DNA from: Gaertneriomyces semiglobifer
Taxonomy: Eukaryota; Chytridiomycota; Chytridiomycetes; Spizellomycetales; Spizellomycetaceae
Assembly (NCBI GenBank): GCA_025558075.1
Contig: JAHLKF010000001.1
Span: 1,896,442-1,960,441, forward strand
Reading direction: 5' to 3'
Length of the DNA stretch: 64,000 nt
Shown here: piece after piece, positions 58,734 through 64,000 of the stretch
Layout of the letters: the number at the start of each line of letters is the position of its first letter
Position numbering within the stretch: position 1 is the first letter of the stretch
Notes under the pieces: model-generated
Database searches by the model: none
What the model was told of the DNA's origin: nothing
The model's input: the letters and a program-made list of their open reading frames with translations, nothing else
Translations under genes and position numbers: made by a program

Positions 58734-59924
58734 CTAGACGCGCTCGACGCGAACGGGGTAGGATCGAACAGTGTCCCTTCGGCCCAGACCGATTTTGCCC
58801 AAGATAGTACTGAGGATACCTCCAGCTGCATCTCCGGCTCCAGCTCCAGCACCTGCACCCGCACCCGCACCCGCACCCGCACCCGCACCCGCACCCGCAC
58901 CCGCACCAGCTGCACCTGCAGCGCCGGTAACCTTGCCAATGATAGTGCCGAGAATATCACCTGCACCGCCAGCAGCATCGCCAGCACCGGCCGCGCCAGT
59001 GACCTTACCTAGGATGGTACCGAGAATGTCACCTGCACCGCCTGCTGCATCGCCTGCACCGGCAGCTCCAGTGACCTTGCCAATGATAGTACCGAGAATG
59101 TCACCCGCACCACCAGCGGCGGCGCCAGCGGCACCAGTAGCAGCACCAGCGGCACCAGTAGCAGCACCAGCGGCATCAGTGGCTGCACCAACGGCCTTGG
59201 CACCCGCAGCACTCACAACATCAGCAGCGGCACCGGCAGCACCGGTAACGGCATCGGCGGCTCCGCCAGCGACTTCGACGACGGTATCGATGATACGACC
59301 GGGCGTGGCGTTATCGACAATGGCACCGATGCCTCCTGCGGCCGCGCCTTTCAGACCTTCACCGAGCGGCTTTCCACCTTGATTCTGGAAAGTGACGGCA
59401 ATGTTGTTTTGACCGGTGGTTGCGATTTCGACTGGGGAGCAGGATCCAAAAGTGATGGGATTACGAACGAGCATGACGCACGAGCCGGCGGGACAGGCCA
59501 TTTGGGGGACTGTGAGTGTGAGGGTATGTTCGGAGGGACCGTTGAGGTTGGCGAGACGGATGCCGGCTGTGCCGGGCACATTCTGGCTAATATCCGCCGT
59601 TGTCCAGCTCGCGCCACCGTCACCGCTGAATTGAACGGTGAGGGGACCTGCGCCGTCCTGGTTGACGATCTGGTAGGTGAGGGTAGCCTCTGAACCGGCG
59701 ACAAAGGTCGCGCGAGGCTTGGATAGGTTGCTTGACAGGTCTGGACGTCCTTTGCCGAGGACGTTACCGCACGGGTTGCCTTGGGTGACAGCGAGGGCGA
59801 CATCTGCTTGGGAACCGAGGTCGACGGCGGGATCGACGTTGAGACCCAGCGGGGCGAGGAGCTTTCCGTGGGCCGAGACGTAGGTGGCAAACGCCAGAGT
59901 GGAGAGAAGAGAGTAGCACTTCAT
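58734..59924 (-). CDS. Egh16-like secreted protein with Ala/Gly repeat tail
   Basis: Single exon, 396 residues. A signal peptide ends at YVSA, so the mature chain begins with His (HGKLLAPLGLN), as in copper-binding LPMO-like proteins. The domain of ~200 residues has NPCG, the motif VNQDGAGPL and the cysteine block CPAGSCVMLVRN...GSCSPVEI, which fit the Egh16/GEgh16 family of secreted fungal proteins. The rest is an Ala/Gly-rich tail with repeats of about 24 residues (GGAGDILGTIIGKVTGAAGA), each holding a short hydrophobic amphipathic stretch, and a (Gly-Ala)n run. The second metal-ligand His of an LPMO is not obvious. TATA-like element at 60013-60020. Confidence -1.
   Translation of the reverse strand: MKCYSLLSTLAFATYVSAHGKLLAPLGLNVDPAVDLGSQADVALAVTQGNPCGNVLGKGRPDLSSNLSKPRATFVAGSEATLTYQIVNQDGAGPLTVQFSGDGGASWTTADISQNVPGTAGIRLANLNGPSEHTLTLTVPQMACPAGSCVMLVRNPITFGSCSPVEIATTGQNNIAVTFQNQGGKPLGEGLKGAAAGGIGAIVDNATPGRIIDTVVEVAGGAADAVTGAAGAAADVVSAAGAKAVGAATDAAGAATGAAGAATGAAGAAAGGAGDILGTIIGKVTGAAGAGDAAGGAGDILGTILGKVTGAAGAGDAAGGAGDILGTIIGKVTGAAGAAGAGAGAGAGAGAGAGAGAGAGAGAGDAAGGILSTILGKIGLGRRDTVRSYPVRVERV
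58855..58908. repeat. Hexanucleotide microsatellite (GCACCC)n in coding sequence
   Basis: Eight perfect GCACCC copies and one variant, read on the minus strand as the Gly-Ala run in the tail of the Egh16-like protein. Hexamer steps keep the frame, so copy-number change alters only tail length. Confidence -1.
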
Positions 59925-61205
59925 GTTGTAATTTCTCTCGGATGTTGCGCTTGCTTTGCTGTTCGTGGTTGGTCGTGGTTGGTGGTGGTGGAGGAGGTGA
60001 ATGGTCCTGTCCTTTTTATCCCCAACTCAACCTCTGCCTGATCCATGCTGATTCTGAGTTAGTACTAGTAGAGCATGCCATATGTTTGAGTGGGGGAATG
60101 TGCGCAAGGAACTAATCATACTATTGCTGCCTTTCACATTTGGAGAGTGGCCCAATTCAATATCGGTAATTGCCGTAACAGGCTGAGTTGGCGTTTGTTT
60201 TGTTGGCGTATCGCGTAGTTAGTTATAGTTAGTAGTTGCTAGTATGTAAGTAATTCCTTAATAGCAAGCAAGTATCATAGTATCATCATAACATGAGCAG
60301 TGGCTGGCTAACTAATAATCCCAACAAAGAAGAGTGGCATTCAAATTCAATATCATCGCAGCCGCCGCCGCCGCTTAGTTGTTGTCCTTTCCGCTTGCCC
60401 GCTCTTCACGATCAAGCTCATCTGCTTGCATGCACATGCATACATCCACTTTTAATGACTTGTCATAGTCAAAATGGAACACTTGTGCGTGGATGGCCGT
60501 TAATTAATTCAATTGATCGGGGGACCTGTCTCCTCCTCCTCCCTTTGCTTTTGTTCTAATCTTGTTGGTGTGTTTCTGCTGGGTGGGGCGACTCTATATA
60601 ATATATAGTTTAGATCTATTCCTCCTCGCCTGTCTCAATTTCAAGATCAATTCAATTGTCAATTTCCCTTGCGCGCCCACTTCGTCGCCACAGTTGCATA
60701 TTTTCAATTGGAATATTGGAAATTATCAATTAGCGATTCGACGCCACTGTTTCGAACACTCCCTTCTGTGGACTGACTTTGAATGTGATATTGATATCGA
60801 TAATCATAGAGAGGACCATGTGTCGGTGCTCACATAAGCGACGGACGGTATAAAAGCGCGGAAGCTACATCCTCGGGTTCTGCCGACTGCTTCTCAAGTT
60901 CTCATAGCTCAGGCAGAGATACAAAGGGCATTTCTTGGTCGAGTGAATGGTAATGCGAGAATGGGCAGCACATGAGAATAATAAAGCATTGAATGCACCA
61001 TGATTGAACGAGATGAAAATAATGTGGTACTGTATTGAAATTGAATGGAGCACTGTATTGAAATTCACAGAGACCCCAAAACCAAGGCTACGCTTCTATA
61101 TCTAGCTTTCTCGAGGACTTGACTCCTTTCCACCTTTCATCAACTTTTATCAAGAGCGCTCACAGCAATCGTCGGGGCGCGTAAGATTCGTGAACGCGGC
61201 TGTCC
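59925..61205. other. Intergenic region with two plus-strand TATA-like elements
   Basis: About 1.3 kb. Contains a TATA-like element of the Egh16-like gene (60013-60020, minus), an AT palindrome CTATATAATATATAG near 60592-60606 and GGTATAAAAGCGC near 60847-60859 on the plus strand. No snRNA, tRNA or convincing protein follows directly. Confidence -1.
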
Positions 61206-61850
61206 ATGAGGCTTCAACCATTTTCTTCAGATCGTCTTCATTTCGAAAAGCGTTCTCAGCTATGTAATACTCTCCAAAGACTTGGTGATCATGGCAAAGT
61301 GGGTGAAACCGCAGCTAGATATGTCCAAGCAAATCAAGAACGTGACAAGGCCTTGCTAGAGGCCCGACAAGGACAAAACGCAGGGAGATGCAAGAACGAG
61401 CATTCCGAGCCAGCCTTAAAAGTCAACACTTGTCCAGGCATCTTTGCAGCACAGCGCGTTGACGATGTCCCAAGCACTGCCTTTTGTCAAATGCCCACAT
61501 CTTAGCAGATACGGTCACGCTTGAGAACCTCACGCTTTTCAGTGGGGCGGATTTCGCCCTCATATATTGGAAGCCATCTCAAGTGAAGAATTCCTATCAT
61601 CGTCCGCCACGGCAATAATGAACCTGCGCCGGACTTGGCAATTCTGGAGACTGCTTCCGATCATCCCTCTGCGACTGGTGAACAATTTGCTGATGCCCCT
61701 GCCGAGGTGGTCTACCTGTTCGCTTGGTTCGACAAGCCTAAAGGCAGGCACCGCTATGTCATGATTGAGCCAGATGTTGAGCCAGAGAAGAACAGCAACC
61801 CGCGGCCTGCGCGGGTCGCATTGCTTTTTTGGCACAGCGGTAATACCCTC
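61206..61850 (+). pseudogene. Possible broken protein-coding trace
   Basis: Not recognised. Three successive plus-strand stretches look protein-like but lie in different frames: an ATG frame 61206-61505 (helical, QANQERDKALLEAR), then about 61510-61610 (TVTLENLTLFSGADFALIYW), then about 61598-61850 (IVRHGNNEPAPDLAILETA, EVVYLFAWFDKPKGRHRYVM). No GT-AG pairs join them cleanly. It overlaps, antisense, the 3' part of the secreted helical protein gene. It could be a decayed gene or chance. Confidence -1.
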
Positions 61851-62768
61851 AGGAACTGCAAGGTTCATTTGTAACGTATCGTATTCCCTTTCCCTTTGTG
61901 CTTTAAGTTCATCTGCATTCATGTCAATCTCTTCCTTTCCAGCGCCGCCTCTCACGCCGTCATGAGGCTTGTAGTCTGGGTTGACTTTTGTCGTTATCTG
62001 TGGATTCTTGTTCTGAGCTGGCCTGTTCGGATTGCTGTAAAATTTCCCGGCTGCCTCCTTTTGAACAGTTTCCAACACCCGGATTTGATATGCGTGACCC
62101 TGGTCAAGTCTACCCGCAGAAGCTGCGATCCGATACTGTATTAGCGCACCCAGTGCTTTGTATCCCTGGGATATAGGATCCAAGAGCGACCTCGCTTTGA
62201 CAACTGCATTGGCGATCCTGTGATCTTTGGCCTTCTGTGCCGTCGCAATGTCGGCACCAGGGCGTTTCACCTTGTTGTCATAGTCGTGGTTAGCTGCAGC
62301 TACCGCATTCTCGAATTCGTTCATGGTCCTATCCATGAGAGCAATTCCAGCCTGTATGACCATTCGAATGCGGTCGACAGAGCCCAGGTTCGGATTGTTG
62401 GGTAGAAGCAACATATGCCGCTTGGGCATGCCAACGGCCCGGCCGTTGTTGCCAACACGCTCCATTGTAACCTAACAAACGGAACGAGCATTAGTGTGCA
62501 TGCTTTAAGCTCAATCGTAAATGACAATACTTGCATTAGCCCACGACACAATATCCTGTCCTACCTCATCCACTAAAATGCGCCCGGCAATCTCTTCTCT
62601 GGCCAACCCCAAGGCGTTTTTGAAGCTTGGCAACACATTGAATTCCGCCTCGCCAATCCGCCCTCGGTTTCGCTTCTGCAAATCCTTGGGACGGGCGGCG
62701 GCAAGCGTAGACACGCATGTCGCTATCAGCAGCACAACCGCCACAAAGAAACCTTTTGTGACAACCAT
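61560..62768 (-). CDS. Secreted helical protein, unknown family
   Basis: Two exons (62768-62526, 62471-61560) with a 54-nt intron (donor GTCATT, branch-like actaat) give 384 residues. A signal peptide (MVVTKGFFVAVVLLIATCVS, cut near TLAAA) is followed by a mostly helical chain: FKNALGLAREEIAGRILVDE, IQAGIALMDRTMNEFENAVAAA-type helix, KAKDHRIANAVVKARSLLD and a Lys/Asn/Pro linker, then a charged helix ELKAQREREYDTLQMN. I recognise no domain. The last ~80 residues differ in character and overlap an antisense protein-like trace, so the true end may be earlier. The donor is weak, so the exon join is moderate. Confidence -1.
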
Positions 62769-63055
62769 CTTGGTATTATGATGAGGCAAGGGGGGCAGAC
62801 AGTCATTGAGGACAAAAGAAAGGTCCCGTCCAAAACCGCACACTGTTTATGTTCATCACTCATAACCGCCCGGTTAAAGTCCATCACACTCTCCGACCAA
62901 ACATACACCATCTGCCTCTTTTTTCTCTTTCTCCTTTTCGTTGTTCTTCATCGTGGTCGTCGGTTTTGCGTGGGATAGCGTGTGGATCTGGAGAAAGTGG
63001 AATGCGCGTTCGTTGCTTGGGCCGCTTGCACTGGACAGAAGAACTGACGGTGACG

Positions 63056-63489
63056 ATGGAGAGCAGCAGCGTCCTAGGAACTAACGTAGCGGTGCGGGAA
63101 GGAGTGGCGAAAAGATGGCTTTTATTTCCAGCGCTGTTGATCATAGGTTATTCGCATGACTGCTTTGCTCAAGTGCTTTGATGATCTGAAATGGCGTCCC
63201 ACCCGGCGAGGCCCCTACTCGACGGCCTCAAGCTCACTTGTCCCAGTGCATAGGCCCTATCAATGTGACCTACGCATCGTCACAAACGGTGCGCAATTGC
63301 CCGGAGCGTCCATTGGTGTGCGAAGTGCTCAGCTGTCCGCGCTGGGTTCTGGAACCGTTAATTTACAAGGAGATTCTGTTCACTGGAGGCGAGAAATGTT
63401 CGATCGACCATAGCCAAGCACGTATTCCTGCTGGCTCCCCGCCCCTAAGTGAGCACTTCAGTGAGATGAGGTGCCCTGCACACGTATAA
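63056..63489 (+). CDS. Possible small secreted cysteine-rich protein
   Basis: Tentative two-exon model. Exon 63056-63172 encodes a signal-peptide-like start (KRWLLFPALLIIGYSHDCFAQ). A 74-nt intron with a weak GTGCTT donor and a CCCAG acceptor leads in phase to exon 63247-63489. That exon carries six cysteines (CIGPINVTY, RNC, LVC-EVLSC-PRW, EKC, MRC) and ends at TAA. Total 119 residues. The spacing recalls disulfide-rich extracellular modules but I cannot name one. No TATA box was identified. Confidence -1.
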
Positions 63490-63666
63490 TAAATGGAGCA
63501 TTCCATGGAATAAGCTTGCGGCACATGGATAGCATAAGAGGGAAGATTCAGCTTCTGGGTGGCCAGAGGGTTTCAACAGAGGTGGAATGAACGGGCATCT
63601 TTGAAATGTGTATTGGATGTTGCTTAATCTATCACGACCGCATCGTCTGTCAGATCAGATGCGGAG

Positions 63667-64000
63667 TTATTTCTTGGTATCACGGCTAAAGATTCCGTAA
63701 CCCCCGACCTTCAACGCCGCCGTCGACAACCCCGCAGTCATCACCACTGCACCCATAATTCGGAAGCCAATCTGCGGCTCTGCCACATAGTGATGGAACA
63801 ACACATTGAACAAGGCTCCTCCCGCTGTTCCGCCTGCTCCTACTAAACCCGACGCCATGCCCATCCCCTGCGCTGCCACATAAGGCACAATCCCAAACGT
63901 AGATCCACAAACCGACTCTGTCAGGAACGAGAACAATACCATGACCGTCACTGCAGACGCCAGTGATTCGGTGAACGAGAACATGATCAGGCAAATTCCA
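63667..64000 (-). CDS. NNP-family nitrate/nitrite transporter, C-terminal part (5' end beyond window)
   Basis: The frame is open to the window end and stops at 63667; about 110 residues are visible. It carries helices (MFSFTESLASAVTVMVLFSF and others), and the segment GSTFGIVPYVAAQGMGMASG then LVGAGGTAGGALFNVLF. This is the second nitrate-signature region (GAGGxxGG) of the NNP branch of the major facilitator superfamily (CrnA/NrtA type). Plasma-membrane nitrate import is the expected role. Nitrate reductase genes often lie next to such transporters in fungi but would be outside the window. Confidence -1.
   Translation of the reverse strand, partial: GICLIMFSFTESLASAVTVMVLFSFLTESVCGSTFGIVPYVAAQGMGMASGLVGAGGTAGGALFNVLFHHYVAEPQIGFRIMGAVVMTAGLSTAALKVGGYGIFSRDTKK

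Overview
The window is fungal nuclear DNA. The clearest evidence is the last exon of the chitin-synthase export chaperone CHS7, a fungal_trans transcription factor, an Egh16-like secreted protein and a WSC-like secreted protein. Genes are dense, on both strands, and split by short GT-AG introns (mostly 57-102 nt, some with TACTAAC/CTAAC-like branch sites). Several proteins are of types kept in animals but missing from baker's yeast: a WDR7/rabconnectin-3-beta homologue and an R7-type RGS protein with DEP, GGL and RGS modules. The two together suggest an early-diverging, possibly zoosporic (chytrid-like) fungus. This lineage is an inference; no rRNA gene is present to test it.

Layout. 0-3 kb: CHS7 3' end (+), the splicing factor SF3B2 (-) and, divergently, a U2 snRNA gene (+). 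3-8 kb: an aldo-keto reductase and a secreted WSC-like protein. 8-19 kb: an alpha-arrestin, a PX-PB1 scaffold, proteasome ATPase Rpt4, a TraB-family protein, mitoribosomal uS5m and an RNF126-like RING E3. 19.4-20.1 kb: tRNA-Leu(CAA) and a 49/63-nt minisatellite with a higher-order pattern. 20.8-31.7 kb: an orphan seven-helix membrane protein, WDR7, NFU1, NSUN5/Rcm1 and QCR6. 32-42 kb: the transcription factor, a flavin monooxygenase, a second orphan polytopic membrane protein and nucleoporin NDC1. 42-52 kb: a SERCA calcium pump, the R7-type RGS protein and a three-exon MZM1/LYRM7 gene whose exons are all short. 52-64 kb: a small secreted protein, a large DExH RNA helicase, an Egh16-like protein with an Ala/Gly repeat tail, a secreted helical protein, a possible secreted Cys-rich protein and the C-terminal end of an NNP nitrate transporter running off the window.

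Shared functions. U2 snRNA and SF3B2 belong to the same snRNP and lie head to head. NFU1, QCR6, MZM1 and uS5m serve mitochondrial Fe-S, complex III and translation functions but are not clustered. The RGS protein and the two seven-helix-like proteins could relate to G-protein signalling, which is only an inference. Coordinates of multi-exon genes span introns; exon borders were read by eye from splice consensus, reading-frame continuity and family alignment recalled from memory.
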